Shown here: positions 30,930 through 42,232 of the stretch, piece after piece
How positions within the stretch are numbered: the first letter of the stretch is position 1
Layout of the letters: each line of letters starts with the position of its first letter
Origin: Chromatiales bacterium
GTDB lineage: Bacteria > Pseudomonadota > Gammaproteobacteria > Chromatiales > Chromatiaceae
Length of the DNA: 64,000 nt
Direction of reading: 5' to 3'
Assembly: GCA_028284585.1 (NCBI GenBank)
Contig: JANQRK010000057.1
Span: 62,001-126,000 of the forward strand
The notes under the pieces: model-generated
What the model saw: the letters and a program-made list of their open reading frames with translations, nothing else
Told to the model about the DNA's origin: nothing
Databases searched by the model: none
Translations under genes and position numbers: made by a program

Positions 30930-31670
30930 TTAGCGCGGGCAACCAGACAGGCCGCAACCTTGGCCATCGGCCCAGATCGCACCCTTGAACTTGGCCCGAT
31001 CGAAACGCGCCCCACCCAGCTGAGCACCGCTGAGGTCGGCGAAACTCAGGTCAGCACCCGAGAAATCCGCATTGGTGAGATCACTGAAACGCAGACTAGC
31101 GCCCTTGAGTATTGCGGATCTGAGGCTGGCATAAGCGAGATTCGCACCATCGAGGGTCGCGTACTTGAGGTCAGCGGCACTCAGATCGGCCTCGGTAAGC
31201 CGCGCATCCGATAGCGAGGCATTAGCTAAGTGCGCCCCGGCCAGTGACGCACCAGTGAAATCGGCCTTGCTGAGTCGACAACCTTCGAGCATTAGTCCAG
31301 GGGCAGGGGTAGCCGCGCAGTCACGTGCGTCCTGCCGGTCGCTGGACCCAAGCAGCGATGTGCCCAGTATCAGCCCACCGGCAACCAATGAGGACACCAG
31401 GATCGCCCGTAAGGCGCCGCTTCGTTCGCGACGCCGCTGCGTCTCTTGTTCGACATTCAGCTCAGCGCTATCGCTGCGCAACTGCCACGGGATGACCTCG
31501 GCGACCCCGCCCAGGCGGTGCCACTCACCGCGGTCGCGGCTTACCTCGTCATCGTTGTCCAGCGACCCCTCGAGCACCAAGTGGCGGACCCGAGCACTGC
31601 TGTACGGGCCTGTCACCGCGGCGCCACGCCGCACAAACCATTGCAACCCACTACCCTTAACTCGGTTCAC
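30930..31670 (-). CDS. GYF-domain / pentapeptide-repeat membrane protein
   Basis: 246 residues in three parts. Residues ~10-55 (WFVRRGAAVTGPYSSARVRHLV and GEWHRL) resemble the bacterial GYF_2 domain, a peptide-binding fold. A TM helix lies at ~86-107 (ILVSSLVAGGLILGTSLLG). From ~128 to 232 a run of pentapeptide repeats of A(D/N)LXX type (e.g. ADLSAADLKYATLDGANLAY) would form a right-handed beta helix, closed by a Cys-containing tail GCGLSGCPR. The GYF domain would be cytoplasmic and the helix periplasmic if the TM is simple (inference). Divergent from the FliK-like gene. Confidence 0.8.
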   Translation of the reverse strand: MNRVKGSGLQWFVRRGAAVTGPYSSARVRHLVLEGSLDNDDEVSRDRGEWHRLGGVAEVIPWQLRSDSAELNVEQETQRRRERSGALRAILVSSLVAGGLILGTSLLGSSDRQDARDCAATPAPGLMLEGCRLSKADFTGASLAGAHLANASLSDARLTEADLSAADLKYATLDGANLAYASLRSAILKGASLRFSDLTNADFSGADLSFADLSGAQLGGARFDRAKFKGAIWADGQGCGLSGCPR

Positions 31671-31757
31671 CCACCCAGAGTCCCGCTTGAAGACGATGTT
31701 GGAGTTATCGACGCGCTTGCCGATAACTTTCGATACGACGCACCGCGGACCCAGCCA

Positions 31758-32933
31758 GTGAAGATCTCGACCACGCTGCAGCCCCTGCTCGATGCCGCAC
31801 GCCGCGATCTACCCTCGCTGCTCAAACAATTGGAGGCGGGTCGCCTAATCCAGGCCCAAGTCATCGCCCAACCCAAGGCCGGGCTACTCCAGCTCAGGAT
31901 AGGTTCGACCGAACTCTTGGCGCGCAGTGAAGTGAGCGCGCGGGCCGGTACAGAACTCAAACTCGAAGTGATCAAGGGACCGCCGCTGCCCGAGCTGCGT
32001 GTCATCCGTCCCGCAACAGCGAAAGAAATCCAGCAGCGGCTGGCCCGCTCCGCGATGCTACAACAGCTATCGCCCACCGAGACACGCCTCTCAATCGACC
32101 ATCTCAAGACACTCGCCAAGACCCCGGCGCAGCTAGAGACCCTGCAGCAATTCGCACGCATCCTGCATCAAGCCGGCGTACCCTTAGAACGTCTGGGAGC
32201 CGGGCCACTGCGCGAGGCACTCAACCACAGCGGACTCTTCCACGAGGCTCGGCTATTGGCCACGCGCACCTCAACAGGTCGCGCGGCAGTGGCACCGACA
32301 GACACCAAGACCCAGCTGCTGCAGTTTGCGGCCTTGCTGAGGGCTAGCCTGGGACAAACCGGCCTCGCCCAAACCACAGGTTCACGGCCGACGCTGCGGG
32401 CCGAGCTTCCTGTTGCAAACGAGCGTAGCGCACCCGCGCTGGCGGCCCGAGAGCCTGGCGGAGACACCTTGCTCAGCCGACTGGCTCGATTGGTAGAGGC
32501 CTCGGTTTCGCGCATTCAACTGCAGCAGAGCATCGCACTCCCGATCGACGAAGGGCCACGCCAGGCGTGGCAGATTGATCTGCCGCTCCATCTGCCCGAG
32601 CAGACCGATGACCTGGAGCTGCGCATCGAGCGCGATGCCGAAACAGGGGCCACCGATGGATCACCCGGTTGGTCGGTCAATCTCAATTTTCAATTCGACA
32701 GCATAGGTCGATTGCACTGCCGGCTTGCCCTGTCCGGTGACCGCGTCGCGACGACCTTTTGGTGCGATCGCTCGCCAACCTTGCACCGCCTCGAGGCCCG
32801 CCTGCCGGTACTTGAAGAGGCGTTTGCGGCACAGGGCCTGGAGGTGGTTCACCTCAAGGGGGTCTTAGGCGAGCCGAGCGAGCCAGTGATGAAATCTCCC
32901 CTTCCCGTAACTTTGTTAGACGAGCGTGTCTGA
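31758..32933 (+). CDS. Orphan flagellar hook-length control (FliK)-like protein
   Basis: The C-terminal ~100 residues (GWSVNLNFQFDSIGRLHCRLALSGDRVATTFWC ... LEARLPVLEEAFAAQGLEV) match the FliK C-terminal (Flg_hook) fold that contacts FlhB. The preceding part has AGLLQLRIGSTELLARSEV, a small beta domain, and long helices. The ORF track opens at 31446, but its first ~100 codons lie opposite the GYF gene. I place the start near the GTG at 31758 (KISTTLQPLLDAARRDL); no clear ribosome site, so the start is uncertain. It overlaps the FlhB-like gene by 8 nt, and both lie far from the flagellar cluster at 58-64 kb. Confidence 0.75.
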   Translation: MKISTTLQPLLDAARRDLPSLLKQLEAGRLIQAQVIAQPKAGLLQLRIGSTELLARSEVSARAGTELKLEVIKGPPLPELRVIRPATAKEIQQRLARSAMLQQLSPTETRLSIDHLKTLAKTPAQLETLQQFARILHQAGVPLERLGAGPLREALNHSGLFHEARLLATRTSTGRAAVAPTDTKTQLLQFAALLRASLGQTGLAQTTGSRPTLRAELPVANERSAPALAAREPGGDTLLSRLARLVEASVSRIQLQQSIALPIDEGPRQAWQIDLPLHLPEQTDDLELRIERDAETGATDGSPGWSVNLNFQFDSIGRLHCRLALSGDRVATTFWCDRSPTLHRLEARLPVLEEAFAAQGLEVVHLKGVLGEPSEPVMKSPLPVTLLDERV

Positions 32934-33261
32934 GAAACCAAGCGACAGAACGCTGGCCGGCGGACAAAGCGACATCGCGGTCGCGCTGCGCTACGACGGC
33001 AAGCACGCACCCAAGGTCACGGCCAAGGGCGAATACCGGCTAGCCGAACAGATCATCGAAGCCGCGCGCCAGGCCGACGTACCCCTGTATCCAGACCCAG
33101 AACTGGCGGTGGTCTTGTCACAGATCCCCCTCGGTGAAGAGATCCCGGAGCAGCTTTACAAGGCGATCGCCGAGGTCATCGCCTTTGCCTACATCCTTGC
33201 CGGTAAAGTACCGGAAGGCTTCACGCCGGACGGCCACACCGGCCAGGCAGCTAGCAAGTGA
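32926..33261 (+). CDS. FlhB C-terminal-domain-like export switch protein
   Basis: 111-residue soluble protein equivalent to the cytoplasmic domain of FlhB/YscU. Alignable blocks are IAVALRYDGKHAPKVTAKG, LAEQIIEAARQADVPLYPDPELAVVL and LGEEIPEQLYKAIAEVIAFAYILAGK. It has no membrane helices, and the NPTH autocleavage motif before YAVAL is replaced by GQSD. GTG start at 32926, overlapping the FliK-like stop. Such FlhB-tail paralogues (FlhX/FlhB2 type) can partly replace the FlhB C-domain in some bacteria; the role here is unproven. Confidence 0.85.
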   Translation: MSEKPSDRTLAGGQSDIAVALRYDGKHAPKVTAKGEYRLAEQIIEAARQADVPLYPDPELAVVLSQIPLGEEIPEQLYKAIAEVIAFAYILAGKVPEGFTPDGHTGQAASK

Positions 33262-33363
33262 CATATTCACGTTTTCCGAGCCAACTGCATCACCCGAGCC
33301 GTACAGCCATGCCCGTTAGGCTGTTATCTGACAGCAACGAATGGTCAAAGAGGCTCGGGAATC

Positions 33364-33555
33364 ATGAATACACTGCAAGTAAAGGACCAGCATCGCCCCG
33401 AAAATCTGGGCGAGCTACAAGACACGCTTCAACTGATCGAGCAATGGCTCGTGCAGGCCTGGCAGCAAGCCGATGAGATAGAACAAGTGCAATTGCGCAT
33501 TGCCCACACCATCGTCTTTCAGGTCTTGAGCGACCGCATGGAGAGCAACGGCTAA
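33364..33555 (+). CDS. Hypothetical 63-residue helical protein
   Basis: Not recognised. MNTLQVKDQHRPENLGELQD then LIEQWLVQAWQQADEIEQVQLRIAHTIVFQVLSDRM is amphipathic and wholly alpha-helical in appearance. A purine-rich stretch (AGAGG, then GGGA) precedes the ATG at 33364. It lies 102 nt downstream of the FlhB-like gene on the same strand and may belong to that unit. The 135 bases from its stop to ligA hold no recognisable element. Confidence 0.55.
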   Translation: MNTLQVKDQHRPENLGELQDTLQLIEQWLVQAWQQADEIEQVQLRIAHTIVFQVLSDRMESNG

Positions 33556-33690
33556 GGGCCGCGCCGCACCGCCACCGCGGTCAGCCACCACCAGGCTTCA
33601 GGGAATGGCGACACGCTGCAACGGCACTTGTGTATTGCTGTGCGAGCCAGCAAAAAAATTCCCGAGCGATTAAGTGCACACGACGCCGGG

Positions 33691-36764
<3,074 letters not shown>

Positions 36765-36827
36765 CGCCGATTGTCGTCGAACCCTCGTTGTCGTCTACCA
36801 CGTGCCCAGATCGGGCCATTCCATCCA

Positions 36828-39800
36828 TCATACCGCAGCTAGCGCCGCCGCTTCTTCGACATCGACCGAAACCAGTCGCGACACCCCGGGCTCATGCATG
36901 GTGACCCCGGTCAATTGCCGAGCGATCTCCATCGTGACCTTGTTGTGGGTGATAAAAATGAACTGGACCTGCTCGGCCATCTCCTCGACCAAGGCGGAGT
37001 AGCGCCCTACGTTGGCGTCGTCGAGTGGCGCGTCGACCTCGTCGAGCATGCAAAACGGTGCCGGATTCAGGCGAAAGATGGCAAACACCAGGGCAACCGC
37101 CGTCAAGGCCTTCTCGCCACCCGACAGTAAATGGATATTGCTATTGCGTTTGCCAGGCGGGCGCGCCATCACCGTCACACCCGTATCGAGCAGGTCGTCG
37201 CCGGTCAACTCTAGGTAGGCGTGACCGCCGCCGAACAGCTTCGGAAACAGCTCTTTGAAGCCACTATCCACCCGATCGAAGGTCTCCTTGAACCGCGTGC
37301 GGGTCTCGCGATCGATCTTACGGATTGCGCCCTCGAGCGTCGCCAACGACTGGCTGACATCCTCATGCTGGCTGTCCAGATAGGCCATGCGTTCGCTCTG
37401 CTCCTTGAACTCGTCGATCGCCGCCAAATTGATCGGCCCCAGTCGCTGGATCTGGTTGGCCAGACCCTCTGCCCGCTTTTGCCAGGCCGCAACCTCGGCC
37501 TCGCTGGATAGCTCGGCCTTGAGCTGCTCGGACTCGAATCCAGTCTCGACCAGCTGCTCCTCGAGCGTACGACTGCGCACCACGACTTCCTGGCGCGCCA
37601 TGCGCGACTGATCGACCCGAGTGCGTTCGTCTTGTACGCTCTGTTCGATCTCATGGCGCGAACGATCGCGCTCACTGAGGAGAGCAACGATCTCCTCAAG
37701 CACTTGGCGGGCCTCGGCCAACTGCGCCTCAGTCTCCGCCCGCGACTGCAATTTCAATTCGAGGCTAGCGCGCTGTTCCGCGATCGGCGCCTTGCCACAT
37801 TCCAATGCAGAAGCCAACTCGCCGCAACGTCCCTCCAACTGTGCCAATTGCTGTTGAATGCGATCGACCCCTGAGCGCAAAGAAGTCTCAGAGCTGCGCA
37901 TCGACTCTACCCGCAGGGCGATTTCGTGCATCTGGTTGCGTGCCTCGCTAGCCGCCCCGCGCGCCGCCTCCAGGGCTGAGCGCAGCTCGTCGCGACGGGC
38001 CAGCAGACGCTCGCGCTGTTGGCCAAGATCTTCAATCGAAGCCAGTGCGGCATGTAGGTGCTGGCGGGCAGCGGCCATGTCTTCGCCACCTTGTGCGATA
38101 TGGTCACGGATCTCCTGAGCTTCCTTTTCAAGACCCTCCAATCGATGACGGATCTGCTCGGCCCGCGCCTGCTTGCCACTCAACAGCGCCCGCACCTCGG
38201 CCACAGCACGCTGCGCGACCTCGAATTCGCGTTGCCGGACCTCGCGCGCCTGCTCCGCTGCTTGCAGGGCCTCGCGATCCAGGACCGCCTGATCGGCCAA
38301 CTGGGTCACCTGTGGTTCGAGTTCCGAGCGACGTTGCAGCAGCTCTCTTATCTCCTGTTCGCGCACCAAAACACCAGCCTGCGCATCATTGCCGCGCCTT
38401 ACACCAATCCAACCACTCCCGACCCGCAAACCATCTGGGGTCACCAGACACTCCCCCGGCTCAAGCTGCCCGCGCCGCGCCAACGCATCGTCTAAGCCCG
38501 AAGCAACTAGGACACTGTTCAGCAAATGGGTTAAGGGAGCCGGTCCATCGACCAGGGCCGCGAGCGTGCCAGGTCGCGGACTCGGTCGCTCACCGCCCGT
38601 CTCGAACAAGCTCAGCACGCCGTTGTCCAGGCCAGGTAGCGCATGAGCGAAGGGTTTGAGATCGTCAACGGTGACCGCCTGCAGTAATTCGCCGAGCACC
38701 ACCTCCACGGCCTGCCGCCAGGTCCCGGATACCTCGAGGGTCTCGAGCAGCCGCCGCGCCGAGTCCAGCCCCTGGCCTTGCATCCAATCCGCTACCGCAA
38801 CGCTCCCTTCGTCTCGCGCTGCCTGTTGTAGCGCTTGCAGCGACGCCAGGCGGCCATTCAGCGTTTCGAGCTCGCCACGCAGCCCGGCCAGCTCGTCCTG
38901 CGCCTGCAGCGCGCGTTCCCGCAGACCCGCGATTGACTCGACTTGTTCGCTCACCCGATCGCGCGCCGCAGCCAAGCCAGCCTCGCCCGCAACCTCGCGC
39001 TGCTGCAGCTCGTCGATCTCGCCCAACAAGGCCGCATCAGACAGTTGCTGACATTGCTCCTCGGAACGGCCCAAGCGGCGCCTTAGCTGCTCTTCTTGCT
39101 GCTCCAAGTGATTGATCCGGGTGCGCTCGACTTGGGCCTGCTGGGCGGGCTCGTTTGCGCTCTTGTTGAAGGCATCCCATTCCATCTGCCAGGCATGCAT
39201 GGCCGCCTCGGCATCGTGCAAAGTCTGCGCAGTGGCCTCGGCGCGCGCCTGCGCGGCGTCCAGCACCGGCTGGTCGCGTTGCAAGTCCTCGGTGAGCTGT
39301 GCCAAACGGTTGCTGTCCTGATCGCTGTGCCCCTTGGCCTGGGCCAGTGACTGACGCGCTTGCAGTAAATCGGCCTCCTGTTGGCGACGCGCCTCCTGCG
39401 CATACTGAATCGCATCTTCGAGCCGAGCGATCTCCGCACCTATTGCGTAAAATTTCTGTTGGACTTGATTGAAGCTGTCGTTGGCGCCCGTGTGGGCGAC
39501 ACGCTGTTGTTCGATTTCGGCCTCGAGTGCCCGCTGATCGGCGATCGCCGACTGCAAGCGGTTTTCCTGTTCAGCGATCGCCCGATCGCGCCGCTCGATA
39601 TCGTCGTGCATGTCGCCCAGGCGCAACACCAGCAGCTCGGCTCTTACCCGACGCTCTTCTTCACGCAGGGCCTTGTACTTGCGCGCAGTAGCCGACTGGC
39701 GTTCGAGGTGCCGGAGTTGTTTCTGTACCTCCTCGCGCAAATCGTCTAGGCGCTCCAGGTTCTCACGGGTGTGTGAGATGCGATTCTCGGTTTCGCGCCG

Positions 39801-40328
39801 CCGCTCCTTGTATTTGGATATGCCGGCCGCTTCCTCGAGATACACCCGCAGCTCTTCGGGGCGGGCCTCGATGACGCGCGAGATCATCCCTTGCTCGATG
39901 ATCGAGTAACTGCGTGGACCCAGTCCGGTACCGAGAAAGAGATCGGTGATGTCGCGACGCCGACAACGCACCCCATTGAGGAAATAGACCGACTGACCGT
40001 CGCGCGAGACCTGACGTTTGACCGAGATCTGCGCGTACTGCGCGTACTGTCCACCGGCGCTGCCATCGACATTGTCGAACAGCAGTTCGATGGTCGCGGT
40101 GCCGACCGGCTTGCGGCTGCTCGAACCATTAAAGATTACATCTGCCATGGACTCGCCACGCAGCATCTTTGCCGAGCTCTCGCCCATCACCCAGCGCACG
40201 GCGTCGATCACATTCGACTTGCCACAGCCGTTCGGACCGACGATCCCGACCAGATTGCTGGGAAACAGCACCGTGGTCGGATCGACAAACGATTTGAAGC
40301 CCGCTAGCTTGATCTTCTCCAGACGCAT
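36828..40328 (-). CDS. smc: Chromosome segregation protein SMC
   Basis: Condensin ATPase of 1166 residues. N-terminal head MRLEKIKLAGFKSFVDPTT with Walker A GIVGPNGCGKSNVIDAVRW; two long coiled-coil arms around a hinge (~500-680, including GVRRGNDAQAGVLVREQEI); C-terminal head with signature LLSGGEKALTAVALVFAIF and Walker B FCMLDEVDAPLDDANVGRY. I use the ATG at 40328; the 14 residues upstream in the ORF track are not family sequence. First gene of smc-zipA-ligA; the presence of SMC rather than MukB fits Chromatiales/Pseudomonas-type lineages. Confidence 0.97.
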   Translation of the reverse strand: MRLEKIKLAGFKSFVDPTTVLFPSNLVGIVGPNGCGKSNVIDAVRWVMGESSAKMLRGESMADVIFNGSSSRKPVGTATIELLFDNVDGSAGGQYAQYAQISVKRQVSRDGQSVYFLNGVRCRRRDITDLFLGTGLGPRSYSIIEQGMISRVIEARPEELRVYLEEAAGISKYKERRRETENRISHTRENLERLDDLREEVQKQLRHLERQSATARKYKALREEERRVRAELLVLRLGDMHDDIERRDRAIAEQENRLQSAIADQRALEAEIEQQRVAHTGANDSFNQVQQKFYAIGAEIARLEDAIQYAQEARRQQEADLLQARQSLAQAKGHSDQDSNRLAQLTEDLQRDQPVLDAAQARAEATAQTLHDAEAAMHAWQMEWDAFNKSANEPAQQAQVERTRINHLEQQEEQLRRRLGRSEEQCQQLSDAALLGEIDELQQREVAGEAGLAAARDRVSEQVESIAGLRERALQAQDELAGLRGELETLNGRLASLQALQQAARDEGSVAVADWMQGQGLDSARRLLETLEVSGTWRQAVEVVLGELLQAVTVDDLKPFAHALPGLDNGVLSLFETGGERPSPRPGTLAALVDGPAPLTHLLNSVLVASGLDDALARRGQLEPGECLVTPDGLRVGSGWIGVRRGNDAQAGVLVREQEIRELLQRRSELEPQVTQLADQAVLDREALQAAEQAREVRQREFEVAQRAVAEVRALLSGKQARAEQIRHRLEGLEKEAQEIRDHIAQGGEDMAAARQHLHAALASIEDLGQQRERLLARRDELRSALEAARGAASEARNQMHEIALRVESMRSSETSLRSGVDRIQQQLAQLEGRCGELASALECGKAPIAEQRASLELKLQSRAETEAQLAEARQVLEEIVALLSERDRSRHEIEQSVQDERTRVDQSRMARQEVVVRSRTLEEQLVETGFESEQLKAELSSEAEVAAWQKRAEGLANQIQRLGPINLAAIDEFKEQSERMAYLDSQHEDVSQSLATLEGAIRKIDRETRTRFKETFDRVDSGFKELFPKLFGGGHAYLELTGDDLLDTGVTVMARPPGKRNSNIHLLSGGEKALTAVALVFAIFRLNPAPFCMLDEVDAPLDDANVGRYSALVEEMAEQVQFIFITHNKVTMEIARQLTGVTMHEPGVSRLVSVDVEEAAALAAV

Positions 40329-40479
40329 GACGGGCAAAGATACAGGATGCTTCACAGCCCGTACAAGCAAGGGATTCCTTCTCGAAACAACTTAATTTTT
40401 AGTGTATAAATATCTGTTTGATAATTATTAATTCCGCGTAGTCTAAGGCAAGCATCCGCCTGTTGGAGACACTGTCGCC

Positions 40480-40485
40480 TATAAT
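40480..40485 (+). promoter_or_regulatory. TATAAT -10 box upstream of queF
   Basis: Perfect TATAAT ending 35 nt before the queF ATG. No convincing -35 hexamer lies 16-18 bases upstream, so it may need an activator. The same 192-bp divergent region has an A/T-rich tract (40391-40437) likely to contain the smc promoter. Confidence 0.45.
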
Positions 40486-40520
40486 CGTGACCCGATTCCG
40501 CCACTTGCTGGAATAATGCG

Positions 40521-40910
40521 ATGTCGAGCCGCCCGAGCCGTGACCTTGAGAGCTTCGTGAACCCACGCCCGGAGCGCGACTACACGATCCGCATGCGCAT
40601 CCCAGAGTTCACCTGTCTGTGTCCGAAAACCGGTCAACCCGACTTCGCAACCCTGCATTTGGCCTATGTGCCGGATACGCGGTGCATCGAACTCAAATCA
40701 CTGAAACTCTACATTTGGTCTTACCGCGACGAAGGTGCATTTCATGAGGCCGTGACCAACCAAATCCTGGACGACCTAGTAAGAGTGATCCAACCGCGCT
40801 TCATGCGTCTGACCGCCGAATTCAACGTGCGCGGTGGTATCTACACCGAGGTAGTGGCCGAGCACCGCGCCGCCGACTGGCATGCCCCGGCGCCAGTCGC
40901 CCTCCCCTGA
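40521..40910 (+). CDS. queF: NADPH-dependent 7-cyano-7-deazaguanine reductase QueF (type I)
   Basis: Reduces preQ0 to preQ1 in queuosine biosynthesis. A short unimodular QueF of 129 residues: the catalytic Cys lies in [17 protein letters not shown], the substrate/NADPH motif in [24 protein letters not shown], and the C-terminal part in [13 protein letters not shown]. No preQ1 riboswitch is recognisable upstream. It is followed after 8 nt by the sugar kinase gene. Confidence 0.96.
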   Translation: MSSRPSRDLESFVNPRPERDYTIRMRIPEFTCLCPKTGQPDFATLHLAYVPDTRCIELKSLKLYIWSYRDEGAFHEAVTNQILDDLVRVIQPRFMRLTAEFNVRGGIYTEVVAEHRAADWHAPAPVALP

Positions 40911-40918
40911 GAGACCTG

Positions 40919-42232
40919 ATGCCTTCTGCAACGCCCTGCTTTATCGGGCTGGACTTGGGGACCTCCGGCTGTCGCGCGGTTGCGATCAACGACCACGGCA
41001 CACAAATCGCACAAACCACAGCGACACTGCACGCCGCACGCCGCGACCAACCCGGCCATAGCGAACAAGACCCTCACGATTGGTGGCAGGCGGTCGAAAG
41101 CGTCCTCGGTGAGTTGAGCGCGCACTGCGCTGGGCAACCGCGTGCGCTCTGCGTAGCGGGCACCTCGGCAACTCTGCTGCTGTGCGACCAAGCTGGCGAG
41201 CCCTGCTCACCGGCGTTGATGTACGACGATCGGCGCGCCGCCGTGCAGGCCACACTGATCGAACAGATCGCGCCATCAACCAGCCCAACCCGCAGCCCGA
41301 CATCCGCGCTCGCCAAGTTGCTCTGGCTGCAACAGACCTTGCCTGGGGCCACGGCAGGCTATGCGCTGCACCAGGCCGACTGGGTGGCCGGCCGACTCTC
41401 TGGCCGGTTCGGTCACAGCGACGAGCACAATGCGCTAAAGCTGGGATTCAATCCGGCCAGCCGACGCTGGCCAGATTGGCTGTCCGAACTCCCACTGGAC
41501 CGCACCCTGCTACCGCAGGTGCACCCGTCAGGCGAGGCGCTCGGTGGGCTGGCGCCAGACATCGCGTACCGCCTTGGGTTACCGGCCGACACCCTATTGG
41601 TAGCGGGGACCACAGACAGCAATGCAGCCGCTCTGGCGGCCGGTATCCGCCAACCGAGTGACGCCGTCACCTCGCTTGGCAGTACTCTGGTGGTGAAGGT
41701 GTTGAGCAACCGCGCGGTGGCCGACGCGCGGTATGGCGTTTACAGCCATCGCATCGGTGAGCGCTGGCTCGCTGGCGGCGCCTCGAACACTGGTGGCAGT
41801 GTCCTGCTACAGCATTTTAGCCCCGCCGAGCTGGACGAACTGAGTGCCCAAATCGACCCGGACAAACCATCTGGTCTGCACTACTACCCGCTGCCCACAA
41901 TCGGTGAGCGTTTCCCTTACAACGATCCCGACCTGTCTCCTTGCCTGGACCCCAGGCCCAAACAGAAATGGTTATTTCTGCAAGCGATTATGGAAGGCAT
42001 CGCAGACATCGAGGCCGCAGGATATCGGCGCTTGGCAGAACTCGGCGCAGCCTATCCAAAGCGGGTCTTCACCAGCGGCGGTGGTACGGTGAACGATACC
42101 TGGCGCCGGATCCGTGAGCACCAACTCGGAGTACAGGTGCAACCGGCGGCACAGACCCAACCCGCCTACGGAGCGGCGCTACTAGCCCGTGCCGCGCTGC
42201 GAGGCGGCTCAGCCTTGCAGCCGCCCCAGTAG
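40919..42232 (+). CDS. FGGY-family carbohydrate kinase (D-ribulokinase-like)
   Basis: Two-domain ASKHA sugar kinase, 437 residues. N-terminal phosphate loop CFIGLDLGTSGCRAVAIND; substrate region HSEQDPHDWWQAV; VAGTTDSNAAALAAGI; and the C-terminal adenosine motif RVFTSGGGTVNDTWRRIREHQLGV. The shortened architecture and HQADWVAGRLSGRFGHSDEHNALKLGF resemble the SePSK/AtXK-1 group that phosphorylates D-ribulose (from memory of the family; substrate not proven). It follows queF closely and overlaps the convergent prsT by 24 nt. Confidence 0.82.
   Translation: MPSATPCFIGLDLGTSGCRAVAINDHGTQIAQTTATLHAARRDQPGHSEQDPHDWWQAVESVLGELSAHCAGQPRALCVAGTSATLLLCDQAGEPCSPALMYDDRRAAVQATLIEQIAPSTSPTRSPTSALAKLLWLQQTLPGATAGYALHQADWVAGRLSGRFGHSDEHNALKLGFNPASRRWPDWLSELPLDRTLLPQVHPSGEALGGLAPDIAYRLGLPADTLLVAGTTDSNAAALAAGIRQPSDAVTSLGSTLVVKVLSNRAVADARYGVYSHRIGERWLAGGASNTGGSVLLQHFSPAELDELSAQIDPDKPSGLHYYPLPTIGERFPYNDPDLSPCLDPRPKQKWLFLQAIMEGIADIEAAGYRRLAELGAAYPKRVFTSGGGTVNDTWRRIREHQLGVQVQPAAQTQPAYGAALLARAALRGGSALQPPQ

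Noticed and set aside
31446-31757. N-terminal ~104 codons of the FliK-like ORF
   Set aside because: They lie opposite the start of the GYF/pentapeptide gene, have no family similarity and no ribosome site; I start the protein near 31758.
40391-40437. A/T-rich tract as sign of horizontal transfer or origin
   Set aside because: Only ~45 bp in the divergent smc/queF gap; simplest reading is the smc promoter.
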